Translations under genes and position numbers: made by a program
Shown: positions 13,918-21,524 of the stretch, piece by piece
How the letters are laid out: the number at the start of each line of letters is the position of its first letter
How positions within the stretch are numbered: position 1 is the stretch's first letter
Source: Dyella_B sp966430775
GTDB taxonomy: Bacteria > Pseudomonadota > Gammaproteobacteria > Xanthomonadales > Rhodanobacteraceae
Assembly: GCA_966430775.1 (NCBI GenBank)
Contig: CBJMMB010000029.1
Coordinates: 1-34,062 of the forward strand
Direction of reading: 5' to 3'
DNA: 34,062 nucleotides
The notes under the pieces: model-generated
Told to the model about the DNA's origin: nothing
The model's database searches: none
Seen by the model: the letters and a program-made list of their open reading frames with translations, nothing else

Positions 13918-15903
13918 CTATGCCGCCTTGCGTCGCGATTGCAGGCGGATCAATCCGGCCACGTCGACGATCAGGGCCACCGAACCGTCGGCCAGGATGG
14001 TCGCGCCGGAAATGCCGTCCACGCGCCGGTAATTGGCTTCCAGCGATTTCACGACGGCCTGCTGCTGGCCGACCAGTTCGTCGACGAACAGGCCGATCTG
14101 CGTGCCGTCCGCCTCGACCACGATCACCAGGCCTTCTTCGATGTTCTGGCGCGCGTCGGCGCAACCAAACTGCTGGTGCAGGCGCACGATCGGCCGGTAT
14201 TCGCCGCGGAAGCGGAACAGTTCGCCGCCGCCGGTGACGCTGCGGATCGCATCGGCGCGCAACTGCACCGATTCCACGATCGACACCAGCGGCACGATGT
14301 AGCACTCGCCGCCGACCGCCGCGCGCAGACCATCGATGATCGCAAGCGTCAACGGCAAGGTGATGGTGAAGGTAGTGCCCTGCCCCGCGCGGCTCCTGAT
14401 GGCGACGTTGCCGCCCAGATCCACCACGTTGCGGCGAACCACGTCCATGCCGACGCCACGGCCGGACAGGTCGGTGGTCACGGCGGCGGTCGAGAAACCC
14501 GGTTGGAAGATCAGCTCGCCGACCGCTTCGTCGCTCAGGTTCTCGCCGCTGGCAATCAGGCCTTTCTGCACCGCCTTGGCGACGATCGCGTCACGGTTGA
14601 GGCCCGCGCCGTCATCGGAAATTTCCACCACGATGGAACCGCCGCGATGGAACGCTTCCAGACGCAGCGTGCCGACGTCGCCCTTGCCGGCGGCGCGACG
14701 CTTGTCCGGCGTTTCCAGGCCATGGTCGATCGCGTTGCGTACCAGGTGCACCAGCGGATCGCCGATTTTTTCCAGCACCGTCTTGTCGAGTTCGGTGTGT
14801 TCGCCGACCAGGTCCAGCTTCACCTGCTTGCCCAGCTTCTGGCTGAGATCGCGCACCAGACGCGGGAAGCGGTTGAACACCGAGCCGATCGGCAGCATGC
14901 GGATGCCCATCACGCTTTCCTGCAGGGTGCGCGTGTGGCGTGCCAGCTGGGCCAGGCCGTGTTGCAGCATGGCCAGGCGCGAGGGATCGAATTCCTCGCG
15001 GAACTGGTCGAGCATCGCCTGCGTGATCACCAGTTCGCCGACCAGGTCGATCAGGCCGTCGATCTTGTCGATCGCCACGCGCACGGAACCGGCGTCATTG
15101 CTGCTGGCCGCGGCGCTGCGTGACGTGCCTGCCGCCGCGCCCGCACTCGTGGCCGGCGCCGCTACGGCTTCGACCACGGGTGCGGGCGGTGGCGCGGCGG
15201 CAACGAGCGGCTCGATGCTGAGATCGCATTCGTCTTCGACCCATTCGAACACCGATTTGATGGCTTCCTGGTTGACCGCACCGGTCAGTTCGAGGCGCCA
15301 GCCAAGATGGCATTCGGAAGGGTCGAGCGCGTCCAGCGTGGGCACACGATCCAACTGTGCCTCGACGACCAGCTGACCGAGCGCAGCCAGTTCACGCAAC
15401 AGACGCAACGGGTCGTTGCCGCCGGCCAACATGCCGGCGTGGGGACGGAAGTGAATGATCCAGCCGTTCGAAGCAGCCGGTTTTGCCGCAGCCTTGTTCG
15501 CGGCTGCGGGCACGTTATGGCCTGCCGCCGCAGCCAGCTGCTGCTTGAGGTTTTCGCTGTCGGCATCAGCCAGCGGCTGGCCGCTTTGCGCGCGGTCGAA
15601 CATGCCGCGCAGGCAGTCCACCGTGCGCAACATCAGTTCGATGATCGGCTTGTCGATCGCACGGCGACCGTCGCGCACCTGGTCCAGCAGCGTTTCGGCC
15701 TCGTGCGTGAGCGCGGCCATGTCCGGAAAACCGAACGTGGCCGAACCGCCCTTGATCGAGTGCGCGGCGCGGAAAATGCTGTGCACCAGCTCCGCGTCGC
15801 CACCCTCGTCGAGCGCCAGCAGCGCCGATTCCATGGCGTCGAGTCCTTCGAGGCTTTCCTCGAAGAAGACTTTGTGGAATTGGGCGATGTTGATGCTGCT
15901 CAT
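13918..15903 (-). CDS. cheA: Chemotaxis histidine kinase CheA (second chemotaxis operon)
   Basis: 661 residues. The P1 Hpt domain has H48 (FRAAHSIKGG). After an Ala-rich linker comes a CheY/CheB-binding P2-like region (about 150-230, from GWIIHFRPHAG to EWVEDECDLSIEPL). P3 dimerisation starts at about VRVAIDKIDGLIDLVGELV. The P4 ATPase has N-box HLVRNAIDHGLE, G1 EISDDGAGLN and G2 GRGVGMDVV. P5 is the CheW-like end. It phosphorylates the CheY-type regulator encoded just upstream, and CheB. It is distinct in linker and P2 from the cheA at 21715-23667, so the cell has two CheA proteins in one locus. Confidence 0.97.
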   Translation of the reverse strand: MSSINIAQFHKVFFEESLEGLDAMESALLALDEGGDAELVHSIFRAAHSIKGGSATFGFPDMAALTHEAETLLDQVRDGRRAIDKPIIELMLRTVDCLRGMFDRAQSGQPLADADSENLKQQLAAAAGHNVPAAANKAAAKPAASNGWIIHFRPHAGMLAGGNDPLRLLRELAALGQLVVEAQLDRVPTLDALDPSECHLGWRLELTGAVNQEAIKSVFEWVEDECDLSIEPLVAAAPPPAPVVEAVAAPATSAGAAAGTSRSAAASSNDAGSVRVAIDKIDGLIDLVGELVITQAMLDQFREEFDPSRLAMLQHGLAQLARHTRTLQESVMGIRMLPIGSVFNRFPRLVRDLSQKLGKQVKLDLVGEHTELDKTVLEKIGDPLVHLVRNAIDHGLETPDKRRAAGKGDVGTLRLEAFHRGGSIVVEISDDGAGLNRDAIVAKAVQKGLIASGENLSDEAVGELIFQPGFSTAAVTTDLSGRGVGMDVVRRNVVDLGGNVAIRSRAGQGTTFTITLPLTLAIIDGLRAAVGGECYIVPLVSIVESVQLRADAIRSVTGGGELFRFRGEYRPIVRLHQQFGCADARQNIEEGLVIVVEADGTQIGLFVDELVGQQQAVVKSLEANYRRVDGISGATILADGSVALIVDVAGLIRLQSRRKAA

Positions 15904-15948
15904 AAGAAAGAGGATCCCGGATTAACTCTGATGCCGATCGTGCCTCAC

Positions 15949-15976
15949 CGTCATTCCGGCGCAGGCCGGAATGACG
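15949..15976. repeat. Palindromic repeat between cheY and cheA
   Basis: CGTCATTCCGGC (15949-15960), loop GCAG, GCCGGAATGACG (15965-15976): a perfect 12-bp stem. The same GTCATTCCGGC core recurs at 28073-28191. Confidence 0.8.
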
Positions 15977-15987
15977 GCTGGGCAAGT

Positions 15988-16350
15988 TCAACCCAGCACG
16001 CGCTTAACTGTCGCCAGCAACTGCTCCGGATCGAACGGCTTCACCAGCCAACCCGTTGCGCCCGCCGCCTTGCCTTCCATCTTCTTGTCCGTATTGGATT
16101 CGGTGGTCAGCATCAGGATCGGCACGCCCTTGTATTCGGCACGCGTGCGCAGTTCGCGCACCATGCTGATGCCGTCCATCACCGGCATGTTGACGTCGGC
16201 CAGCACCAGGTCGAACTTCGACGAGGACGCCGTATCGAGCGCCGCCTGTCCGTTCTCCGCCTCGCTCACCTCGTAGCCCGCGCTACGCAGGGTGAAGGCC
16301 ACCATGCCGCGCATCGATGCCGAATCGTCCACCGCAAGAATCTTTGCCAT
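15988..16350 (-). CDS. CheY-type single-domain response regulator
   Basis: 120 residues from ATG 16350 (MAKILAVDDSASMRG); the longer frame overlaps the STAS gene and is not used. It is one receiver domain with D8, D9, phospho-acceptor D52 (LADVNMPVMDG), the Thr in LMLTTE and the Lys in WLVKPF. It is a CheY homologue served by the adjacent CheA and probably controls the motor, or acts as a phosphate sink for the main CheY at 24332-24727. It starts 14 bases after the STAS gene stop. Confidence 0.95.
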   Translation of the reverse strand: MAKILAVDDSASMRGMVAFTLRSAGYEVSEAENGQAALDTASSSKFDLVLADVNMPVMDGISMVRELRTRAEYKGVPILMLTTESNTDKKMEGKAAGATGWLVKPFDPEQLLATVKRVLG

Positions 16351-16364
16351 CTTCCACCTCGAGT

Positions 16365-16667
16365 TCAGGCCGGCTTCTTGGCCGGCAATGCCAATGCTTC
16401 CATCAGACCCAGCTGGGCGGCCGCGTCGTACAACGGCACGCTCGCGCCCGCCCATTGCACCTGCCGCTCGCGCTTCTTCGCTTCGTGCTGGAACACCACC
16501 AGCAGTTGCAGCGCGGCCGTGTCGATGCGATCCACCGCGGCGCCGTCCAGCACGATCTGCGACGCGCCCAGCGCGCCCTTCAGTTGCGTGTGCAATTCGC
16601 CGACATCGGCGATGCGGCAGTCGGCCGGCATGCTCACCCGCGTTTCGTGTTTGCTCTTCGCGCCCAT
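16365..16667 (-). CDS. STAS-domain protein at the head of the chemotaxis operon
   Basis: 100 residues, one STAS domain of the MlaB/SpoIIAA type: VSMPADCRIADVGELHTQL, QIVLDGAAVDRIDTAALQLL and LGLMEALALP. At the phosphorylation loop the sequence is DTAAL, with Thr instead of the Ser found in the operon's other STAS protein (DSSAL). It is the first gene after a strong sigma-28-type promoter (ATG about 28 bases from the expected start). The position at the head of the cheY-cheA operon suggests a chemotaxis role, but no partner is proven. Confidence 0.85.
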   Translation of the reverse strand: MGAKSKHETRVSMPADCRIADVGELHTQLKGALGASQIVLDGAAVDRIDTAALQLLVVFQHEAKKRERQVQWAGASVPLYDAAAQLGLMEALALPAKKPA

Positions 16668-16701
16668 GGCAGCTACCTCGCTGGGTTGGTCTGTATGGGC
16701 T

Positions 16702-16728
16702 TTATCGGCGCGGCAGGGGGCAGCTTTA
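16702..16728 (-). promoter_or_regulatory. Sigma-28 (FliA)-type promoter of the STAS-cheY-cheA operon
   Basis: Read on the minus strand: TAAAGCTG (16728-16721), 11 bases, GCCGATAA (16709-16702). The -10 box is the exact consensus. It faces away from the plus-strand promoter at 16788-16814. Confidence 0.88.
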
Positions 16729-16736
16729 GGGCTTTA

Positions 16737-16760
16737 TAGGTTGGGGTGCGAACCCCAACG
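16737..16760. repeat. Single REP-like hairpin between divergent promoters
   Basis: GTTGGGGT (16740-16747), GCGA loop, ACCCCAAC (16752-16759). It has the same core as the paired elements at 31661-31734. It lies exactly between the two divergent sigma-28-type promoters. Confidence 0.75.
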
Positions 16761-16787
16761 TCGCGATGCACGGGCACGCCGGCGGCC

Positions 16788-16814
16788 TAAAGTTCTGCGC
16801 CGAGGCGCCGATAG
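16788..16814 (+). promoter_or_regulatory. Sigma-28 (FliA)-type promoter of the fliK-like gene
   Basis: TAAAGTTC (16788-16795), 11 bases, GCCGATAG (16807-16814). The start point is expected near 16821, about 55 bases before the GTG start of the fliK-like gene. Confidence 0.87.
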
Positions 16815-16875
16815 CCTTCTCCAAAGGCCCACGAACCGTGCCCAAACCCGCACGCCGCTGGCCAAGGAGCCACGC

Positions 16876-18006
16876 GTGATCATCCAGCCAACCAGCCTCG
16901 CCGCACTGACCTGGCTCGGTGCTGCCGCAGGCGCCAGCTCCGAGGGCTGGCGCATTGGCAACGTGCTGTCCGCGCGGCCGCTCGGCGTCAACGAACAAGG
17001 CTTGCTGGTGCTGCAGGTGGGCGGGATGACGGTGGAAGCCGAAGCCCCGGGCACCAAGCTGCCGCCGCAGTTCCAGGTGCGCGTGCTCAGCGTGGGCGCG
17101 CAACCACAACTGGAAATACTCGGCGCCAGCGCGCCACTCGACAGCACTGTGCACCAGGCCCTGCGCGAACGCCTGCCGCAGCAGAACGGCTATGCGCCGC
17201 TGCTGGCTACGGTAACGGCGCTATCGCAATGGTCCGTCGCCAAACAGTTGCCGCCGTATCTGCGGTCCGCGCTGGCCTTGCTCGAGCACAGCATGAGCAC
17301 GCCGCGCGAACTGGCCACGCCCGAAGGCTTGCGCCAGGCGGTGAATCGCAGCGGCCTGTTTCTGGAAGCGCAACTCGCCCAGGCGCCCACCAGCGACGCC
17401 ACCACCGCACAAGACGATATGAAGGGCGCCCTGCTGCGCCTGGTGACGATCCTGCAAGGCCAGGCCACGCTCAGCGAAAGCACCGACGACGAAGTGGATC
17501 CACCCCTGCTTTATCGCGGCGTGACGCCGCAAGGACGCCTGCCGCTGCCGCCGGAACTCGCCAACACCAGCGACGCCACCGAGCTGCTGCCGCGCCTCAA
17601 TACCGATGTGCAGGCAGCGCTGGCACGGCTGGAAGTGGCGCAATTGCAGGCCAATCCCAATCACTGGATCGTGGAGATTCCGGTACAGCATGCGGAGGGC
17701 GCCGACGTACTGCAGATCTCGCTCAAGCACGAACCGGAAGCCGAACGCGATTGGACGATGGGCTTTTCGCTCGACCTGCCATCGCTCGGCCCCATCGTCG
17801 GCGAACTGCAACTGCGCGGTTTGCGGCTGTCGGTGCGGTTATGGGCGCAGCTGCGGGAAACGGTGGATCGGCTCGAAGGACAGTTCGCGGATTTACGCCA
17901 GCGTCTGGACGCCACCGGCTTGTTTCTCGATCAATTGAGCGTGCAGTTCGGATTGCCGCAAGCCGGCAACGGCATGAGCGCCGTGTTCCTGAAGGCCACC
18001 GTATGA
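16876..18006 (+). CDS. FliK-like flagellar hook-length control protein
   Basis: 376 residues starting at GTG 16876, chosen because AAGGAG (16864-16869) lies 6 bases upstream; the much longer open frame from 15307 runs antisense to cheA and cheY and is rejected. The C-terminal part (about 240-365) looks like the FliK core domain: HWIVEIPVQHAEGADVLQIS, then the strands of WTMGFSLDLPSLGPIVGELQ, and LSVRLWAQLRETVDRLEGQF. The N-terminal half is Ala/Gln/Leu-rich. It overlaps the FhlB-like gene by ATGA (18003-18006). Such FliK/FhlB pairs occur in several polar-flagellate bacteria. It may be a second FliK, with the main fliK elsewhere in the flagellar regulon. Confidence 0.82.
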   Translation: MIIQPTSLAALTWLGAAAGASSEGWRIGNVLSARPLGVNEQGLLVLQVGGMTVEAEAPGTKLPPQFQVRVLSVGAQPQLEILGASAPLDSTVHQALRERLPQQNGYAPLLATVTALSQWSVAKQLPPYLRSALALLEHSMSTPRELATPEGLRQAVNRSGLFLEAQLAQAPTSDATTAQDDMKGALLRLVTILQGQATLSESTDDEVDPPLLYRGVTPQGRLPLPPELANTSDATELLPRLNTDVQAALARLEVAQLQANPNHWIVEIPVQHAEGADVLQISLKHEPEAERDWTMGFSLDLPSLGPIVGELQLRGLRLSVRLWAQLRETVDRLEGQFADLRQRLDATGLFLDQLSVQFGLPQAGNGMSAVFLKATV

Positions 18007-18275
18007 CCCCGCCCGCCCTGCCCGCGCCGCAACGCAAGGTGGTATTGCGCCTGGCCAATGGCGGCGATGCGAATCACCTGCCCCATGGCGCCGCGGCGCA
18101 CGACGTGGAAAACCTGTTTCGTCACGCGCATGCATTGGGCTTGCCCCTGCATCACGATCCGCAAATCGCTGCGCTGCTGGTGTCGCTGCGCATGAGTGCG
18201 GATGTGCCACCGTTGTTGTATGCGGCGGCGGCGGCGGTGTTGGCGAGTATTTATGAGGCTTCGAGCAAGGCGTAA
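18003..18275 (+). CDS. FlhB C-terminal-domain homologue (FhlB-like)
   Basis: 90 residues. The segment from NLFRHAHALGLPLHHDPQIAALL to IYEASSKA matches the end of the cytoplasmic FlhB/YscU domain. It lacks the transmembrane part and the NPTH self-cleavage motif of the full-length FlhB at 30514-31650. FhlB proteins can substitute for the cleaved FlhB C-terminal piece in the export switch in Salmonella experiments. The start overlaps the fliK-like stop (ATGA), so the two are co-translated; FliK and FlhB-CC are known interaction partners in substrate-specificity switching. Confidence 0.85.
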   Translation: MTPPALPAPQRKVVLRLANGGDANHLPHGAAAHDVENLFRHAHALGLPLHHDPQIAALLVSLRMSADVPPLLYAAAAAVLASIYEASSKA

Positions 18276-18292
18276 CAGGCCGAGTGCGGGAT

Positions 18293-18817
18293 CTATTTGA
18301 AGGCAGCGACAACGGTCTCGATCGGCAGAAATAGGGTTCGACTGTCGGCCGGATACTCCATGAATTCGGCGCACTTCATATAGAACCGTTTGGCTGCATC
18401 GTCCTTGGCGTGAACCAGGACCGCGCCCATGCCGATGCTTTGCGAAGCCACTGCGATCCGGCGCAAGGCATCGGCGAGCATGTCCGCGCCAAGCCCTTTG
18501 CCGGCATGATCGCGGCTGACTGCCAAGCGTCCGATCACGGAAACGGGAATCGAATCCGGGGCGTTGCGTCGCAACCTGCCGGGCGCTGCCGCCCGTTCAA
18601 CTGCACCTGCCGAGATACAGCAATACGCCACTACCTGGTTGCCTACGCAGGCCACATAGGTGCGCGAGAACCGGCTTTCGTTCTTCAAGGCGCGATGGCG
18701 TAGCCAGTCGTTCAGGACAGGCTCGCCACAGTCGAAAGCTGAAAGATCGTGATCGGCGGTAAGCGGAACAGGAGCCGAGACCGCGGGGCCACGGCGTTCC
18801 CTGGTTATTTTTGCCAT
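18293..18817 (-). CDS. GNAT-family acetyltransferase toxin (TacT type)
   Basis: 174 residues. The beginning has PLTADHDLSAFDCGEPVLND followed by WLRHRAL, the signature of TacT/AtaT-type toxins. The acetyl-CoA loop is SRDHAGKGLG and the catalytic-type Tyr is in KRFYMKCAEF. In characterised members it acetylates the amino group of aminoacyl-tRNA and blocks translation. It overlaps the DUF1778 antitoxin gene upstream by 13 bases. The converging fhlB-like gene ends 17 bases away with no terminator between. No truncation is seen. Confidence 0.92.
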   Translation of the reverse strand: MAKITRERRGPAVSAPVPLTADHDLSAFDCGEPVLNDWLRHRALKNESRFSRTYVACVGNQVVAYCCISAGAVERAAAPGRLRRNAPDSIPVSVIGRLAVSRDHAGKGLGADMLADALRRIAVASQSIGMGAVLVHAKDDAAKRFYMKCAEFMEYPADSRTLFLPIETVVAAFK

Positions 18818-19146
18818 GCCGGAACCCGGCGCAGCAGTGACTTGAGTTTCGGTCCGGGCGCCGGTGGATGGTCGAGTGCGTGCACGAAGGCGTCGTAGCG
18901 CTTGGCATCGAGCTCGAAAAGGCGCTGATCGAGCAGTACATCGATAGCCTGCTGCCGCGCGCTTTCAATCATGAATTCGGTCCGCGTCTTGCCCAGGACG
19001 GCCGCCGCCTCGTCGATCAGCTGGCGCGTACCTGCTTCGATGCGCAGGTTGATACTGCCTCGGTTATCGGGCGCAGACGAACGTCCGGCAGGCTTTGCAG
19101 CCGGCGCGCGTGGAATATTCGAGGACGAAGAAGGGGCGTGGGCCAT
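18805..19146 (-). CDS. DUF1778 ribbon-helix-helix antitoxin (TacA type)
   Basis: 113 residues. After a flexible N-terminal stretch rich in Ser, Ala and Pro (about 1-28) comes a ribbon-helix-helix DNA-binding domain (RGSINLRIEAGTRQLIDEAA, then AAVLGKTRTEFMIESARQQA). The C-terminal tail (FELDAKRYDAFVHALDHPP) would cover the toxin. It should repress its own operon. A near-consensus sigma-70 promoter places the transcription start at about the base before the ATG, so the mRNA may be leaderless, or the N-terminal extension may not be translated. Confidence 0.92.
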   Translation of the reverse strand: MAHAPSSSSNIPRAPAAKPAGRSSAPDNRGSINLRIEAGTRQLIDEAAAVLGKTRTEFMIESARQQAIDVLLDQRLFELDAKRYDAFVHALDHPPAPGPKLKSLLRRVPAWQK

Positions 19147-19153
19147 GGCCGGA

Positions 19154-19182
19154 AATATGGCGCCGCGTATCTACAATGTCAA
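19154..19182 (-). promoter_or_regulatory. Sigma-70-type promoter of the toxin-antitoxin operon
   Basis: Read on the minus strand: TTGACA (19182-19177), 17 bases, CATATT (19159-19154). The -35 box is the exact consensus. A repeated TACAA (19172-19176 and 19183-19187 on the plus strand) overlaps the -35 box and is a candidate operator for the antitoxin. Confidence 0.7.
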
Positions 19183-19199
19183 TACAACGAGCAGGCGTC

Positions 19200-19676
19200 C
19201 TAGGCTGCTTCCTTACCCGCCCGATCCAGCCGGCAGAGCTTCGCCACATCCAGCAAGGCCACGAAACCGCCGTGCCATCCCATCACCGCCTGCACGGGAT
19301 CGTCCGCTCGGCCGGAGCGGGCGGGCGGCAGTTCGATTGCTTCGGGTTTGGGTTGCAGCAGGTCCCCGACCGCGTCCACACGCACGCCCACGCGATGGGT
19401 TTCATGCATGCACACGATGATGCGCGCGGCCGAAGGGTCGCCTGCAACGGCAGTGCCCAGGCCGAGGCGGCGGCGTCCGTCCATCACCGGCACGATGTTG
19501 CCGCGCAGATGGCAGATGCCGAGCAGGTCGTCCGCGGCGCCGGGCACCGGTGTCGGGGCGCCATCGCGGATGACTTCGCTGACGCGGCTGAGCAGCACGG
19601 CATAGTGCTGGCCGTCGAGCTGGAACGACAGCCACGGTTCGCGTGCGATCGCTTCGAAGTTGGGCACCAGGCTCAT
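19200..19676 (-). CDS. cheW: Chemotaxis adaptor protein CheW (flagellar cluster copy)
   Basis: 158 residues, one CheW domain: WLSFQLDGQHYAVLLSRVSE, LGICHLRGNIVPVMD and the closing strand VALLDVAKLCRL. It differs markedly from the other CheW (11371-11856) and probably serves the CheA at 21715-23667. It is 7 bases downstream of motD and is the last gene of the long flagellar/chemotaxis operon. It carries an insertion-like segment with PPARSGRADDP before the last strands. Confidence 0.93.
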   Translation of the reverse strand: MSLVPNFEAIAREPWLSFQLDGQHYAVLLSRVSEVIRDGAPTPVPGAADDLLGICHLRGNIVPVMDGRRRLGLGTAVAGDPSAARIIVCMHETHRVGVRVDAVGDLLQPKPEAIELPPARSGRADDPVQAVMGWHGGFVALLDVAKLCRLDRAGKEAA

Positions 19677-19683
19677 CGTGCTC

Positions 19684-20760
19684 TTATCCCTTGCTGTCCG
19701 GCGTGGTCGCGTGCGGCGCTGCGGATGTGGTGATCAGCGATGCGACCGGCGTGATGATCTGCGGCGACGGCAATGAAGCAGGCGGCGTCACGACCAGTGG
19801 CGGTGTCGACACCGGCGCACTCGGCTGCGCGGCAACGGCGGCGGGCGCTGGCGCGGCGGATTGGTCGTCCGTCGCATCGCCCTGCGCATCGGCGGTCTGG
19901 TTGATCTGCGCGCTATTGGTATAGAAGCGGCTCGGCGCAGCCTTGTCGCTCAGCACCACCACCAGCACGCGGCGATTCCTGTTGCGGCCTTCTTCGCTGG
20001 CGTTGTCGGACGCGGGCCGGTATTGGCCCCAGCCGACGATGCCCAGCCGCTCCGGCTCCACGCCGTGCTCGGCGAACAGGCGCGCCACGCTTGCGGCGCG
20101 CGCGGCGGACAGCTCCCAGTTGGACGGATAGACGGCCGTATTGATCGGCACGTCGTCGGTATAGCCTTCCACGCGTAGCGGATTGGCGAACGGCGCCAGG
20201 ATGTCGCCCAGGCTGGTCAGCACCTGCGTCGCCGAGGGCGACAAGGTGGCCACGCCGCTGGGGAACAGGATGTCGGTGCGGATTTCGATTTCCAGCCAGG
20301 TCGGCGTGCGACGCACCACCACCAGGTTCTTGTCGATCAGCGGCTGCAGCGCGCGTTCCACCTGGTTGCGGATGCGTTCCAGGTTCTGCTGTTCGTCGCT
20401 GAGCTTGGTCTTGTTCTGGTCCGACGGCGTGCCCGGCGTGGTGTTCGGCGTGGCGATGTGCTGGGTCAGCACCGGCAACAGGATCTGCGCCAGCGGCGTG
20501 CGCGGAATCGGCGCCGGCTTGTTGGTGGGCACCGGCACGCTCGATTGCGGCGGATTGGGCGTCAGCGGCTGGATCACCGCGCGCGAGCCGTTGAAGGCCG
20601 ACGAAATCGCCTGCGCCAGCGCGCGGTACTTGGTGGTGTTGACGCTGGACATCGCATACAGCACCACGAACAACGCCAGCAACAACGTCAGCAAGTCCGC
20701 GTACGGAATCACCCACGCTTCGTGATTGGGATGCTCTTCGTGCTTGTGCCGCCGCCTCAT
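19684..20760 (-). CDS. motD: Flagellar stator protein MotD (MotB family)
   Basis: 358 residues. One N-terminal membrane helix (about 17-38) carries the proton-channel Asp in WVIPYADLLTLLLALFVVLY. A Pro/Thr/Gln-rich linker (about 65-130) leads to the OmpA-like peptidoglycan-binding domain (about 150-275) with WELSAARAASVARLF and GRNRNRRV. It pairs with MotC encoded just upstream (4-base overlap, ATGA). Unusually, about 80 residues rich in Ala, Pro, Ser and Thr follow the OmpA domain; typical MotB proteins end shortly after it. Confidence 0.94.
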   Translation of the reverse strand: MRRRHKHEEHPNHEAWVIPYADLLTLLLALFVVLYAMSSVNTTKYRALAQAISSAFNGSRAVIQPLTPNPPQSSVPVPTNKPAPIPRTPLAQILLPVLTQHIATPNTTPGTPSDQNKTKLSDEQQNLERIRNQVERALQPLIDKNLVVVRRTPTWLEIEIRTDILFPSGVATLSPSATQVLTSLGDILAPFANPLRVEGYTDDVPINTAVYPSNWELSAARAASVARLFAEHGVEPERLGIVGWGQYRPASDNASEEGRNRNRRVLVVVLSDKAAPSRFYTNSAQINQTADAQGDATDDQSAAPAPAAVAAQPSAPVSTPPLVVTPPASLPSPQIITPVASLITTSAAPHATTPDSKG

Positions 20761-21497
20761 ACCAGATAGCCCTGCAGCTTGCTTTCGATCTGCCGCGGGT
20801 TGTCGCCCTCGGCGATCGAGATCAGCCCTTCGATCAAAATTTCGCGCACCTGCGTCTGCTTGGTGATCAGCCCCTTCAGGCGCGCACCGATCGGCAGCAA
20901 CAGCAGGTTGGCCAGGCTGATGCCGTAGATGGTGGCGACGAACGCCGCCGCGATGCCGTGGCCAAGCTTGGCCGGATCGGTAAGATCGCGCATCACCGCC
21001 ATCAGGCCCAGCACTGCGCCGATGATGCCCATGGTCGGCGAATAGATACCGCCTTGTTCATACACTTTCGCAGCGTGCAGATCGGCCTGCTCGCGCGTTT
21101 CCACTTCCAACTCCAGCACGCTGCGGATGGCTTCGGGCTCGCTGCCGTCGACCAGCAATTGCAGGCCTTTTTTCACCAGCGGATCGTCTTCCGCATCGAT
21201 ATGCGGCTCCAGGCCGAGCAGGCCCTGGCGGCGCGAGATTTCGCTCCAGCCGATCACGCGGCTGATCAGATCGGAAGGATGCAGTTGCGGCGGCTTGTAC
21301 ACCATCTTCAACATGCCCAGCGCGCGCTTCAGCACCTTGCCCTGCGTATGCAGCAACAAGGCGGAGAGGGTGCCGATGAACACGATTACGAACGCGGCCG
21401 GATTCCACAGCGCGGAGACGTCGGTGCCCTTGAGGATCGCACCGACGATCAGCACGACGAAGGCGAGGATGGTGCCGGCGATGCTTATGACGTCCAT
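20757..21497 (-). CDS. motC: Flagellar stator protein MotC (MotA family)
   Basis: 246 residues, four membrane helices (about 4-22, 30-50, 147-167, 180-200). The cytoplasmic loop contains the charged region EISRRQGLLGLEPHID that contacts FliG in MotA proteins. The sequence IYSPTMGIIGAVLGLM before the third helix is typical of MotA. MotC and MotD form the ion-conducting stator. The motCD arrangement downstream of cheA matches Pseudomonas and Xanthomonas, where a second stator set often exists elsewhere. Confidence 0.95.
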   Translation of the reverse strand: MDVISIAGTILAFVVLIVGAILKGTDVSALWNPAAFVIVFIGTLSALLLHTQGKVLKRALGMLKMVYKPPQLHPSDLISRVIGWSEISRRQGLLGLEPHIDAEDDPLVKKGLQLLVDGSEPEAIRSVLELEVETREQADLHAAKVYEQGGIYSPTMGIIGAVLGLMAVMRDLTDPAKLGHGIAAAFVATIYGISLANLLLLPIGARLKGLITKQTQVREILIEGLISIAEGDNPRQIESKLQGYLV

Positions 21498-21524
21498 ATC
21501 AATCCTTCCGACCGGAAACTGAGG

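Noticed and set aside
12113..15123. Long plus-strand frames across the MCP and cheA.
   Set aside because: Antisense shadows; the minus strand encodes complete conserved proteins there.
15307..18006. A single 899-residue plus-strand protein.
   Set aside because: Its first two thirds run antisense to cheA, cheY and STAS; only the part from GTG 16876, with AAGGAG upstream, is credible.
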